A stretch of DNA of 64,000 bases, from the NCBI GenBank assembly GCA_029012365.1, contig JAQXLY010000019.1, positions 1-64,000 on the forward strand. Direction: 5' to 3'. The position numbers were made by a program, and so were the translations under genes. The notes below the pieces were generated by a model, which was not told the DNA's origin, did not search any database, and saw only the letters and a program-made list of their open reading frames with translations. This DNA is from Lachnospiraceae bacterium. Lineage in GTDB: Bacteria > Bacillota > Clostridia > Lachnospirales > Lachnospiraceae. This document shows, in pieces, positions 1 through 9,857 of this stretch. Every line of letters begins with the position of its first letter. Positions within the stretch are counted from its first letter, which is position 1.

Positions 1-106
1 GTATTTTAAAGAGAACCATAAGGCAACGTCAGTACTTAGCGAGGTGGTTTCGAGCTTAGTACTGCTACGTTGCTGCATGAGCGAGAGCGGGTTCTCTTTA
101 AAATAC
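1..106. repeat. Nested palindromic element: 17-bp perfect terminal inverted repeat plus internal hairpin
   Basis: GTATTTTAAAGAGAACC (1-17) is the exact reverse complement of GGTTCTCTTTAAAATAC (90-106). Inside, GCAACGT (23-29)/ACGTTGC (67-73) and CAGTACT (30-36)/AGTACTG (58-64) pair. May extend left of the window. Confidence 0.8.
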
Positions 107-178
107 TCCGTCTCCACAACGATTACACACAAGAGGGCTAACTGTTACCAGAAATGAAGCGGAATTAGGGATTTTTGC

Positions 179-207
179 TTGACTTTCCCCATGTTTGGTT
201 GTAGACT
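179..207 (+). promoter_or_regulatory. Candidate sigma-A promoter of nadK (TTGACT-17 bp-TAGACT)
   Basis: TTGACT at 179-184, TAGACT at 202-207, upstream of the AGGAGG/ATG of nadK. Confidence 0.45.
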
Positions 208-250
208 ATAACTACTTTGATTTTTGTATCGGTCAGGAGGAATGCAGCAG

Positions 251-1084
251 ATGAAAAAGGTATATGTCATTGCTAATGCCGGAAAAGCTGCGGCAGTCGG
301 GATGACAGAGAAGGTGCGTGCTTTTTTTCTTGAGAGAGGAATCGCGTGTACGGTTTTGATGGATGATTTTTCAGAGCAGACTTCTTATGATTCGATTTTA
401 AAGGAAGATGCGGAATGTGCCGTTGTGTTAGGAGGGGACGGGACACTGATTCGTGTAGCGGCACGTCTGGCAGAGAAAAGAATTCCGGTATTCGGGATTA
501 ATCTCGGAACGTTAGGGTTTCTTACCGGTGCGGAGTCTGTAGAAACGGAACGGGTACTGGAGGCACTTGTTGCGGGCGAGTACAGGGTGGAAGAGCGGAT
601 GATGTTAGAGGCTTCCATAGAAGGAAAAGTATTCGGTACGGCATTAAACGACGTAGTTATTACCAGAAACGGTTTTTCCAGAATTATCAGTGTCAGTATT
701 ATGGTAAACGGAAAGCCGGTATGTGATTACCGTGGTGACGGTGTAATTGTTGCGACACCGACAGGCTCCACCGGTTACAATCTGTCTGCGGGAGGACCTG
801 TAGTGGCACCTACCGCAGAGCTTATTCTGATTACCCCGATTTGTCCTCATTCTTTAAGCGCAAGGAGTATTCTGCTTTCGGGGGAGGATGAGCTTCATTT
901 GGTGGTTCGCGAGGAAAAGAAAACCCAGGATGAGGAGGCTATCATTACCCTGGACGGACAGAAGGCAAAGGAGCTTTCGGCAGAGGATAGGATTGTGATT
1001 CGCAGGTCCGGTAAAAAGGCTTATTTTATACAGTTAAAGGAGTGTAGTTTTTTCGATGCGCTACATAGAAAGCTGGGAAATTGA
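251..1084 (+). CDS. nadK: NAD kinase
   Basis: VVLGGDGTLIRVAA, INLGTLGFLT and TPTGSTGYNLSAGGP motifs of NAD kinases; start trimmed to MKKVYVIANAGK behind AGGAGG. Confidence 0.95.
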   Translation: MKKVYVIANAGKAAAVGMTEKVRAFFLERGIACTVLMDDFSEQTSYDSILKEDAECAVVLGGDGTLIRVAARLAEKRIPVFGINLGTLGFLTGAESVETERVLEALVAGEYRVEERMMLEASIEGKVFGTALNDVVITRNGFSRIISVSIMVNGKPVCDYRGDGVIVATPTGSTGYNLSAGGPVVAPTAELILITPICPHSLSARSILLSGEDELHLVVREEKKTQDEEAIITLDGQKAKELSAEDRIVIRRSGKKAYFIQLKECSFFDALHRKLGN

Positions 1085-1111
1085 GAAAATTTGTAAAACG
1101 GAGAGAAAAGG

Positions 1112-1585
1112 ATGAAAACAGCAAGGCATAATAAGATTATTGAACTTGTAGAAAAAAATGAAATCGAAACCCAGGAAGAGTTAGGGGAGCTTTTAAAAAA
1201 TGCCGGGTATTCTGTGACGCAGGCAACCATTTCCCGTGATATCAGGGAGCTTAAGCTTACGAAGGTTGCCATTGATTTAGAACGTCAGAAGTACATTGTA
1301 CTCAGAGAACATAATTCAGAAATGAATGAAAAGTATGCAAGAATACTAAGAGATTCGTTTATTTCTATGGCAAAGGCACAAAACATACTTGTGGTAAAGA
1401 CCGTCTCAGGTATGGCAATGGCTGCTGCAGCTGCGCTTGATGCCTTACAGGTAGACGGTATTGTCGGAAGCATTGCAGGAGATGACACGATTATGTGTGC
1501 TATCCGCACGGAAAAGGAAACCGATGAGGTTATGGAAAAATTACATCGCTTAACCGGCGATAAAAGAATAATTGAAAAAGAGTAA
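1112..1585 (+). CDS. argR: Arginine repressor ArgR
   Basis: N-terminal wHTH (EELGELLKNAGYSVTQATISRDIRELKLTKV) and C-terminal GSIAGDDTIMCAIRT. Confidence 0.95.
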   Translation: MKTARHNKIIELVEKNEIETQEELGELLKNAGYSVTQATISRDIRELKLTKVAIDLERQKYIVLREHNSEMNEKYARILRDSFISMAKAQNILVVKTVSGMAMAAAAALDALQVDGIVGSIAGDDTIMCAIRTEKETDEVMEKLHRLTGDKRIIEKE

Positions 1586-1599
1586 AGGAGAATAGTTTT

Positions 1600-2340
1600 A
1601 TGTCAGGTCATTCCAAATTTGCAAACATTAAGCACAAGAAAGAAAAGAACGATGCGGCAAAGGGTAAGATTTTCACCATTATCGGCCGTGAAATTGCCGT
1701 AGCAGTAAAAGAGGGCGGTCCGGATCCGGCAAATAACTTCAAGCTTGCAACCGTTATTGCAAAGGCAAAGGCAAACAATATGCCGAACGATACCATAGAC
1801 CGCGGAATTAAAAAGGCAGCCGGAGATGTAGGTAATGTCAACTATGAATATGTTACCTATGAAGGCTATGGTCCGAGCGGCATTGCTATTATTGTAGATG
1901 CACTGACTGATAATAAGAATCGTACCGCAGCAAATGTACGCAGTGCATTTACGAAGGGTAACGGAAATATGGGTACGACAGGCTGCGTATCTTATATGTT
2001 TGACAAAAAGGGTCAGATTATCGTAGCAAAGGAAGATTATTCCGGGGATGCGGATGAGTTAATGATGGTTGCTCTGGATGCAGGTGCAGAGGATTTCTCT
2101 GAGGAAGAGGACAGCTTTGAGATTATCACCGACCCGGACGCATTCGGTGAGGTACATGAGGCACTTTTGAAGGCAGGCATCGTGATGGCTTCCGCGGAGG
2201 TTACCATGATTCCGCAGACCTGGGGTGAGCTGACTGATGAAAAGGATATTAAGAGCATGAATCGTATCTTAGACTTACTGGACGAGGATGATGACGTGCA
2301 GGAGGTTTACCACAACTGGGATATGCCGGAGGAAGAATAG
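1600..2340 (+). CDS. YebC/PmpR family transcriptional regulator
   Basis: [33 protein letters not shown]-terminus typical of the YebC family. Confidence 0.95.
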   Translation: MSGHSKFANIKHKKEKNDAAKGKIFTIIGREIAVAVKEGGPDPANNFKLATVIAKAKANNMPNDTIDRGIKKAAGDVGNVNYEYVTYEGYGPSGIAIIVDALTDNKNRTAANVRSAFTKGNGNMGTTGCVSYMFDKKGQIIVAKEDYSGDADELMMVALDAGAEDFSEEEDSFEIITDPDAFGEVHEALLKAGIVMASAEVTMIPQTWGELTDEKDIKSMNRILDLLDEDDDVQEVYHNWDMPEEE

Positions 2341-2411
2341 TTCCGGTGCATATGGAAGTACAGGGAGCCGATGATGTCGGTGCCAGGAAGCACTTTGGAA
2401 GGAGATTAGAA

Positions 2412-3878
2412 ATGAAAATCAGAACGAGATTTGCACCGAGCCCGACGGGCAGAATGCATGTCGGTAATTTACGAACCGCATTGTATGCGTTCCTGATTGC
2501 AAAGCATGCGGACGGTGATTTTATTTTAAGAATTGAGGATACGGACCAGGGACGCTTGGTGGAAGGTGCCGTAGATATTATTTATCGCACGATGGAGAAA
2601 ACCGGACTGATTCATGACGAGGGTCCGGATAAGGACAAGGGCTTCGGACCTTACGTACAGAGCGAGCGTGTAAAGAGCGGTTTGTACATGGAGTATGCAA
2701 AGCAGCTGGTAGAAAAGGGCGAGGCGTATTACTGCTTTTGTACCAAGGAGCGTCTGGAGTCTTTAAAGACTACCGTTGAAGGTTCTGAGGATAAGGAGAT
2801 TACGAAGTACGACAAGCATTGTCTACATCTGTCGAAAGAGGAGATTGAGAAGAATCTCGCAGACGGACTTCCGTTTGTTATCCGTCAGAATACTCCGACG
2901 GAGGGAACGACCTCTTTCACTGATGTGCTTTACGGAACGATTACCGTAGAGAATGCGGAGCTTGACGATATGATTCTCATTAAGTCCGACGGCTTTCCGA
3001 CCTACAATTTTGCAAATGTTATTGATGACCATTTGATGGGGATTACCCATGTTGTTCGCGGTAACGAGTATTTGTCCTCTACGCCGAAGTATACGAGGCT
3101 GTATCAGGCGTTCGGATGGGAGGAGCCGGTGTATATTCATTGTCCGCTCATTACCAACGAGGAGCACCAGAAGCTTTCCAAGAGAAGCGGACATTCCTCC
3201 TTTGAGGATTTGCTGGAGCAGGGCTTTGTCACCGAAGCGATTGTAAACTTTACCGCACTTCTCGGCTGGAGTCCGGCGAACAACGAGGAGATTATGTCTA
3301 TGGAGGAATTAATCGAGCAGTTTGATTATACACATATCAACAAGTCTCCGGCGGTATTTGATATGACAAAGCTGCGCTGGATGAACGGCGAGTATTTAAA
3401 GCGTATGGACAATGAGAAATATTATGAGCTGGCACTTCCGTATGTGGAAGAGGTTGTGAAGAAGCCGTATGACAAAAAGGCAATCGCAGACCTTGTAAAG
3501 ACGAGAATCGAGACCTTACTTGATATTGCAGGGCATATTGATTTCTTTGAGGAGCTTCCGGAGTACGATACCGAGATGTATGTCCATAAGAAGATGAAGA
3601 CAACAAAGGAGTCTTCTCTCACCGTATTAAAGGAGCTGCTTCCGCGTTTGCAGGAGCTTAACGACTACAGTGTTCCTGCCATCGAGGCGGTTCTCATGGG
3701 CTATGTACAGGAGAAGGAAATCAAGAACGGACAGGGCTTATGGCCGGTGCGTACCGCAGTTTCCGGAAAGCAGATGACACCGGGCGGAGCTTACGAGATT
3801 ATGGCAATCCTCGGTAAGGAGGAGAGCCTCAGAAGAATCGAAAAGGCGATTGAGCTGTTAGAGAAAGAAGTGCAGTAG
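2412..3878 (+). CDS. gltX: Glutamate--tRNA ligase
   Basis: [25 protein letters not shown] and KLSKRSG class I aaRS signatures; ATG 2412 follows GGAAGGAG. Confidence 0.95.
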   Translation: MKIRTRFAPSPTGRMHVGNLRTALYAFLIAKHADGDFILRIEDTDQGRLVEGAVDIIYRTMEKTGLIHDEGPDKDKGFGPYVQSERVKSGLYMEYAKQLVEKGEAYYCFCTKERLESLKTTVEGSEDKEITKYDKHCLHLSKEEIEKNLADGLPFVIRQNTPTEGTTSFTDVLYGTITVENAELDDMILIKSDGFPTYNFANVIDDHLMGITHVVRGNEYLSSTPKYTRLYQAFGWEEPVYIHCPLITNEEHQKLSKRSGHSSFEDLLEQGFVTEAIVNFTALLGWSPANNEEIMSMEELIEQFDYTHINKSPAVFDMTKLRWMNGEYLKRMDNEKYYELALPYVEEVVKKPYDKKAIADLVKTRIETLLDIAGHIDFFEELPEYDTEMYVHKKMKTTKESSLTVLKELLPRLQELNDYSVPAIEAVLMGYVQEKEIKNGQGLWPVRTAVSGKQMTPGGAYEIMAILGKEESLRRIEKAIELLEKEVQ

Positions 3879-3895
3879 CAAAGAAATTGAAGACA

Positions 3896-3935
3896 CGGGG
3901 CTGTTACGCACATTAATGCGACGGCCCCGATTTTT
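3896..3935 (+). terminator. Rho-independent terminator after gltX
   Basis: CGGGGC (3896-3901)/GCCCCG (3924-3929) stem with inner CGCA/TGCG, followed by ATTTTT. Confidence 0.7.
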
Positions 3936-3966
3936 GATACATTAACTGGTATTATATGTTCGAAAA

Positions 3967-5088
3967 TCAGACTTCAAGGAGGGAAAAATATTCCATGTAC
4001 TGTTTTTTGAGAAACAGTGAATTGCCCATTTTGTAAAGACGTTCAGCGGCTCTGTCGGCACAGGAGATAATCAGCTGTTCATAACTGCATTGAAACGGAG
4101 AGATAGCACCTATCGTACCGGTACACTGCTTATTCAGGCAGCAGCAGTTATAGCGGCAACGGGCTTTCAGCCCGCAATTGGAGCATTCCTTCGGGGTTGC
4201 TGCCCTGATTTTGCGGATAAATGTAAGACGGTCTGCTTGTATTCCGTAAAAAACATCCCCCATAAGATAGGGTTCCTCAATAAATTGCTGGCAAGGGTAT
4301 ATTTTACCGTCGGGCATAACGCAGACCTGCTTTTCGCCGAGCCGGCAGCCTTTATTCGGACTGTATTTTCCCAGAATGTAGTCTCTTATTTTAACATCAA
4401 ATGCTGCTATGGTAAATTCATCGCCCGAAAGGGTTTTCTCGACATATAAATCGGAAAGCTTTGCAAATTCGTCTTCAAGAACGGAAAAGCTTTTATCGTC
4501 CCATGGACAGACCTCGGCATAGCGGGGAGTTATTGCAATATTCTGAAACCCTTTTGTAAAAAGATATTCAACCGACGCGCAAAGCTTTTCGGCGCAGGAT
4601 GGGTCAACCGTTATGAGCGCCACGGCATGAGGTTGATAGCGGAGAAGAATGTCAATCTTTTCGGAAAGCGGATGGAAGGTTCCTTTCTTGTCTTTTGTTA
4701 GTCGGCAATTGTCCTGCATAAGACCGTCGTGCGAAAGAGCCACACCTATGCCATGCTTGCAGGCGAATCGCATAAATTCCTCATTAAGAAGAAGTCCGTT
4801 TGTTACCAGCTTGAACGAGAAGTAATGTCCAGTTTTTTTTATTTCGTCGCAATAATCCATAAGCTTTGCAAGAGTATCTTTGCAAAGTAACGGTTCGCCG
4901 CCGAAAAAGCAGATACCTGTCGAACGATCTCCGCTTCTCACGGAATAATCGACAGCCGCTTTTGCCGTATCAAACGGCATGGCAAGTCCCTTGCAGAAGA
5001 CTTCTTCGCTGCAGTTTTTGTTGTCCGACTGATAACAGTAGGTGCAAGCGAGGTTACAGTTAAGGGTAAGATACATGGTCATATTCAT
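3967..5088 (-). CDS. Radical SAM/SPASM domain protein (putative peptide/protein maturase)
   Basis: CNLACTYCYQ (CxxxCxxC), GGEP motif, and a C-terminal Cys-rich SPASM region (GCRLGEKQVCVMPDGKIYPCQQF...CSNCGLKARCRYNCCCLNKQCTG...C). Confidence 0.85.
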   Translation of the reverse strand: MNMTMYLTLNCNLACTYCYQSDNKNCSEEVFCKGLAMPFDTAKAAVDYSVRSGDRSTGICFFGGEPLLCKDTLAKLMDYCDEIKKTGHYFSFKLVTNGLLLNEEFMRFACKHGIGVALSHDGLMQDNCRLTKDKKGTFHPLSEKIDILLRYQPHAVALITVDPSCAEKLCASVEYLFTKGFQNIAITPRYAEVCPWDDKSFSVLEDEFAKLSDLYVEKTLSGDEFTIAAFDVKIRDYILGKYSPNKGCRLGEKQVCVMPDGKIYPCQQFIEEPYLMGDVFYGIQADRLTFIRKIRAATPKECSNCGLKARCRYNCCCLNKQCTGTIGAISPFQCSYEQLIISCADRAAERLYKMGNSLFLKKQYMEYFSLLEV

Positions 5089-5093
5089 AGATG

Positions 5094-5702
5094 CTATTCT
5101 CCGTCGGTCTTACTTTCGTCAGTTTCAACAGCAACATTATAGAGATTTCTGTCCGGGATAAGTACTACGGTGTCACCGTCATAAGTGTCGTACAGCTCGG
5201 TGGTATCATCCGGGAAATTCTCGCGGAAGAATTCATTTTCTCTGAGTTCCTCCGACGGTACATCCTGAAAGAGCGCAAACTCCTCCCGGTAGACGGTAAG
5301 GGTTCTTACTCCGTCGTTCAGCAGAAAGCTTACTCCGTCGTTCCCTGCACTAAAACTGTCGACCCGCACATAGTTTCCGTCGTCTTTTAATTCATAAATA
5401 CTGTAGTAAACGGGAAGCTCGATAGAAGGCTCGCCCATTAATTCTACTACTTCAATCGTCGGGTTCCCTGCGCCGTCGTCAATTGCAACGTCACCTGAAA
5501 GGGAAGGGTCGGAAACAACGGGAGGCTCGTCAACTTCCGGAGCCTCGGCAACGCCTGCTGTCCTACAGCCTGCCATCGTACCGAGAGTTGCAGCAACGGT
5601 GGCGATAAGAGTTATAAGCTTTTTGCCGCCCTTTTTCTTTGCGAGCTGTTCATAATCAGGATATCCCGGCTTTTCCGGGTGTTCAACAGGTTTTATTTTC
5701 AT
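5094..5702 (-). CDS. Putative lipoprotein/secreted protein; candidate substrate or partner of the adjacent radical SAM enzyme
   Basis: Charged/Pro-rich N-region, then hydrophobic KKLITLIATVAATLGTMAGC lipobox-like segment and acidic ectodomain; 5-bp gap to the radical SAM gene, same strand; GGGGG-type RBS. Confidence 0.6.
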   Translation of the reverse strand: MKIKPVEHPEKPGYPDYEQLAKKKGGKKLITLIATVAATLGTMAGCRTAGVAEAPEVDEPPVVSDPSLSGDVAIDDGAGNPTIEVVELMGEPSIELPVYYSIYELKDDGNYVRVDSFSAGNDGVSFLLNDGVRTLTVYREEFALFQDVPSEELRENEFFRENFPDDTTELYDTYDGDTVVLIPDRNLYNVAVETDESKTDGE

Positions 5703-5897
5703 AGAAAGCGTCCCCCTTCTTATTCTGCATGGAATACATCATTAGCCTTTTTTTCAGTTTATCATAAAAAAAGTGTGGACGCAAGGGAAGCAATTTGCAA
5801 AAGTAGTAGGACAGAATGGAAGAATGTGGTATACTGAATCTAACGGATGTCTGATATTTCCATGGTTATTGAAGTTATAGCTTGAGGAGAGGATACG

Positions 5898-7079
5898 ATG
5901 TTAACAAGTATTGCAATTATTTTACTGTTTGGCTTAGGAATGGGTTGGATTTTTTCAAAATTGCGTCTGCCGGGTCTGCTCGGCATGATTCTTGTGGGAA
6001 TCATAATAAGCCCCAATGCTTTGAACCTGATTGACGAATCGATTCTTACGATTTCGGGGGATTTAAGGCAGATTGCACTGGTTATCATTCTTACGAGAGC
6101 CGGACTTTCCCTTGACCTGTCGGATTTAAAAAAAGTCGGTAGACCGGCAATAATGATGTGCTTTGTTCCGGCATGCGCAGAAATGCTCGGAACGATTCTT
6201 CTTGCTCCGGCTCTGCTTCATGTATCGTTGTTTGAGGCGGCGCTCATCGGCAGTGTGATTGCAGCGGTTTCTCCGGCAGTTGTTGTACCGAGAATGATTC
6301 GGTTAATGGAGGAGGGCTACGGCAGGCGCAAAGGGATTCCGCAGCTGATTCTGGCGGGTGCTTCGGTGGATGATGTATTTGTTATTGTGGTGTTTACGGC
6401 ACTCACAACATTAGCAGCTACCGGAAAGGTTTCCGCAGTAAGCTTTACACAGATTCCGGTTTCGATTGTGTCAGGTGTTTTTCTCGGAGCTTGTGTGGGA
6501 ATGCTTTTTGTGCAATTCTTTCGTAAGTGTCACATGAGAGATTCGGTGAAAATCCTGATGATTCTAAGCATTTCTTTTCTGCTTTTGGAGGTGCAGAACA
6601 GGCTGGAAGGATATCTTCCGGTTTCCGGCTTACTTGCGATTATGAGCATGGGCATTGTAGTAAAGCAAAGGTATGATGTGCTTGCTTTGCGGTTATCTGT
6701 GAAGTATAATAAATTGTGGCTTGGCGCAGAGGTGGTTCTGTTTGTTTTAGTCGGTGCCACCGTTGATTTAAACTACGCAATATCCGCAGGCACTCTGACC
6801 ATATTGCTTGTAATCGGAGCATTGGCATTCCGGATGCTCGGTGTGGCACTGTCATTAGTAGGGACAGAGCTATCAAAAAAAGAACGGCTATTTTGCATGG
6901 TAGCCTATACGCCGAAAGCAACCGTGCAGGCTGCAATCGGTGCGATACCGCTTGCAATGGGACTTTCGTGCGGGACGCTGGTATTAACGGTTGCGGTGTT
7001 GTCCATTTTAATTACGGCTCCCTTTGGCGCAATCGGAATTGACAATTTATATAAGAGATTATTGGAGAAAACAGAATGA
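5898..7079 (+). CDS. Cation:proton antiporter (CPA family)
   Basis: Multi-TM protein with LGMGWIFSKLRLPGLLGMILVGIIISP, AAVSPAVVVPRMI and YTPKATVQAAIGAIPLA segments typical of Na+/H+ exchangers. Confidence 0.85.
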   Translation: MLTSIAIILLFGLGMGWIFSKLRLPGLLGMILVGIIISPNALNLIDESILTISGDLRQIALVIILTRAGLSLDLSDLKKVGRPAIMMCFVPACAEMLGTILLAPALLHVSLFEAALIGSVIAAVSPAVVVPRMIRLMEEGYGRRKGIPQLILAGASVDDVFVIVVFTALTTLAATGKVSAVSFTQIPVSIVSGVFLGACVGMLFVQFFRKCHMRDSVKILMILSISFLLLEVQNRLEGYLPVSGLLAIMSMGIVVKQRYDVLALRLSVKYNKLWLGAEVVLFVLVGATVDLNYAISAGTLTILLVIGALAFRMLGVALSLVGTELSKKERLFCMVAYTPKATVQAAIGAIPLAMGLSCGTLVLTVAVLSILITAPFGAIGIDNLYKRLLEKTE

Positions 7080-7591
7080 TTATTCTAATTTCAGGGGCAT
7101 CCCATACGGGGAAAACAGCACTTGCCCAGAAATTGCTGGAAAAATACAAGTATCCATATTTGTCCATTGACCATTTAAAGATGGGACTGATTCGCAGTCA
7201 GAATACAGCTCTGACACCGCTGAGTGATGATAAGGCGTTAACGGATTATTTATGGCCGATTGTGCGGGAGATGATAAAGACCGCCATTGAAAATGACCAG
7301 AACCTGATTGCGGAAGGCTGCTATATTCCGTATGACTGGGAAAAAAGCTTTGGGCCGGAGTATCTGAAGGAGATAAGATATGTCTGTCTGGTGATGAGTG
7401 AGGACTATATCCGTAACCATTTTGAGGACATCAGAAGATATGCGGGTGTGGTGGAAAACAGGGGAGATGATGAATACTGTACGATGGAATCAACGCTTAA
7501 AGATAATGCCTGTGTATTGGAGAAATGTCGGAAGTACGGTGTGAACTATATTCTGATTGAGGAGGAATATGCAGTAGATTTCAAACTGTAG
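7076..7591 (+). CDS. P-loop kinase-like ATP-binding protein
   Basis: Walker A GASHTGKTALAQKL at the N-terminus; start overlaps the antiporter stop (ATGA). Confidence 0.6.
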   Translation: MIILISGASHTGKTALAQKLLEKYKYPYLSIDHLKMGLIRSQNTALTPLSDDKALTDYLWPIVREMIKTAIENDQNLIAEGCYIPYDWEKSFGPEYLKEIRYVCLVMSEDYIRNHFEDIRRYAGVVENRGDDEYCTMESTLKDNACVLEKCRKYGVNYILIEEEYAVDFKL

Positions 7592-7602
7592 GGGGACATA
7601 GA

Positions 7603-8016
7603 ATGGAACAGAAGATATTTTCTAAGTGCGGTATGCGCTGTGATTTATGCCTGATTTATCGTCCTAATGTGGTAAGAGAGGACAGGCGGGCTGAGATTTG
7701 TAATGTGTATAAGAAGATATGGCAGGGGTTTGAGCCTGACCCGAATACGGTTATCTGTGACGGCTGTTGCAGTGAGAGTAAGGATGCAGTATTATTCAGT
7801 CCGGGCTGTGAGACCAGAAAATGCGTGATAGAAAAAGGCTACCTTCATTGCGGATATTGTGAAAAGTATCCGTGCAGCATCTTTCCGGCAGAACCTACAG
7901 AGGAAGAGACAATTCAAAAGATAGAAGTGGAAAAGCAGTGGACCTGGGAAGAGGAAAAGCTGATGGAAGCCTATACTTGTAAGAAGAATATGGATGAGTT
8001 TCGGAAAAACCGGTAA
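7603..8016 (+). CDS. DUF3795-like Cys-rich protein
   Basis: KCGMRCDLCLIYRP...CDGCCSES...CETRKCVIEKGYLHCGYCEKYPC pattern. Confidence 0.75.
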   Translation: MEQKIFSKCGMRCDLCLIYRPNVVREDRRAEICNVYKKIWQGFEPDPNTVICDGCCSESKDAVLFSPGCETRKCVIEKGYLHCGYCEKYPCSIFPAEPTEEETIQKIEVEKQWTWEEEKLMEAYTCKKNMDEFRKNR

Positions 8017-8068
8017 ATAAGGATTTGAAGAGAAGGAAGAGTTCGTGATAAATTCGGAGATGATGTAA

Positions 8069-8977
8069 GTGACAAAGAATAAAAGTGTTGCAGCAGTAAT
8101 ATATGCACTGTTGGCTGCTGTATTTTATGCAATAAATACACCTTTTTCAAAAATATTGCTTAATGATGTGCCAGCCACATTTATGGCAGCGTTTCTATAC
8201 ATGGGTGCAGGCTTTGGCGTAGGAATCATGTATTTATTCCACATTAAGAAGGAAAACAAAACCGAGAGACTTACTAAAAAAGATTTGCCATATACAATCG
8301 GCATGATTGTTTTGGATATTCTGGCTCCGATATTCCTTATGATTGGTATTAATATTGGTTCTGCGTCAAATGCCTCTTTACTTGGAAATTTTGAAATTGT
8401 TGCGACAACAGTTATAGCTCTTTGTTTTTTTAAGGAAGCTGTATCAAGAGAACTTTGGACTGCGATAGCCTTTATTACGCTTTCAAGTATTCTTCTTTCG
8501 TTTGAAGGGAGCGGAAGTTTTCAATTCTCTTATGGCTCATTATTTGTTATCTTAGCAACATCATGTTGGGGATTGGAAAATAACTGCACGAGAAAAATTT
8601 CTGATAAGAGTACCTATGAGATTGTTGTATTGAAGGGTGTTTTCTCAGGAGGAGGTTCTTTCCTGATTGCTATGGTTATAGGAGAGCAGCTCCCGAATAT
8701 AAATTATATACTATCCGTAATGATATTAGGCTTTGTAGCATATGGGCTTAGCATTTTTCTTTATATTAGGGCTCAAAGAGATTTGGGGGCATCTAAGACA
8801 AGTGCTTATTATGCGGTAGCACCATTTATAGGGGCATTTCTTGCATTTGTTGTTAATGGAGAGAGGCTTACATGGACATTTTTTGTGGCCTTGGTATTTA
8901 TGCTGATAGGAAGTATTTTTGTGGTATATGATACTATGGTGAAACATCATACTCATGAACAGGAGGAAAAAAGATGA
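8069..8977 (+). CDS. EamA/DMT family transporter
   Basis: About ten TM segments in two repeats with EamA-like organisation; GTG start. Confidence 0.85.
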   Translation: MTKNKSVAAVIYALLAAVFYAINTPFSKILLNDVPATFMAAFLYMGAGFGVGIMYLFHIKKENKTERLTKKDLPYTIGMIVLDILAPIFLMIGINIGSASNASLLGNFEIVATTVIALCFFKEAVSRELWTAIAFITLSSILLSFEGSGSFQFSYGSLFVILATSCWGLENNCTRKISDKSTYEIVVLKGVFSGGGSFLIAMVIGEQLPNINYILSVMILGFVAYGLSIFLYIRAQRDLGASKTSAYYAVAPFIGAFLAFVVNGERLTWTFFVALVFMLIGSIFVVYDTMVKHHTHEQEEKR

Positions 8978-9396
8978 ATGGAAAAACAGCTAGAGTAGGT
9001 GCTTGCTTGTTGGTTGGTGACATTGATAAGATGGCACAATTTTATAGAGATATTCTGGGATTCAATACTGATTGGGATGGTGGCAATTTTGCCGAGTTTG
9101 AAACTGCAAGCGGAAGAACTACTCTATTTATGTATAGTAGAGAGGAGTTTGCTAAAGCAATTGGACAAGCATATGAACCTCCAAAAGGAATCAATCAAAC
9201 TTTTGAAATTGCTTTGTGGTTGCCTAAGTATGCGGATGTCGATGCAGAGTATGAGCGTCTTTCAAAACTGAGTGTTAAGTTTCCATGTGGTGCACCAATC
9301 ACTTTCGATTTTGGAATTCGTAGTTTCTATGTGTCAGATCCTGAAGGAAATCTTTTAGAAATCGGAAGTATGAATGAGGATGGGAGATGTGAATGA
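8974..9396 (+). CDS. VOC (glyoxalase/bleomycin resistance-like) family protein
   Basis: MAQFYRDILGF ... FYVSDPEGNLLEIGS, typical VOC fold motifs; overlaps previous stop by 4 bp. Confidence 0.85.
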   Translation: MNGKTARVGACLLVGDIDKMAQFYRDILGFNTDWDGGNFAEFETASGRTTLFMYSREEFAKAIGQAYEPPKGINQTFEIALWLPKYADVDAEYERLSKLSVKFPCGAPITFDFGIRSFYVSDPEGNLLEIGSMNEDGRCE

Positions 9397-9779
9397 TGCT
9401 GAACCAAATGATAAAAAGTGTACTTGAACAAGACAGAGCTTCTGTTGTGTTGTGTGATCTTAATCATGTGATTGTATATATGAATCCTGCAGCAATCAGA
9501 AGATATGAAAAGCGTGGCGGTGCCGCTCTTTTAGGAAAGAGTTTATTAAATTGCCACAATAAAAAATCGAATCAGATGATTGAAAAGGTTGTAGCATGGT
9601 TTAATGAAAATCAGGATAATAATATGATTTATACTTACCATAACGAAAAGGAAAATAAAGACGTATATATGGTGGCATTAAGAGATGAGGATAAAAAACT
9701 GATTGGATATTATGAAAAGCATGAATATCGAGATGCAGAAACCGCAGCTGTTTATGATTTTTCAAACTCCCTTGTATAG
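9393..9779 (+). CDS. PAS-domain-like small protein
   Basis: ASVVLCDLNHVIVYMNPAAIRRYEKRGGAALLGKSLLNCH resembles a PAS core; overlaps VOC stop by 4 bp. Confidence 0.6.
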   Translation: MMLNQMIKSVLEQDRASVVLCDLNHVIVYMNPAAIRRYEKRGGAALLGKSLLNCHNKKSNQMIEKVVAWFNENQDNNMIYTYHNEKENKDVYMVALRDEDKKLIGYYEKHEYRDAETAAVYDFSNSLV

Positions 9780-9857
9780 TGGCAGGGGAAGTGGATAATA
9801 AATATTAGTAGATATGAAAGATAAGAGTCAACTTCCGGTTAGAAGGAGAAAAAACAA

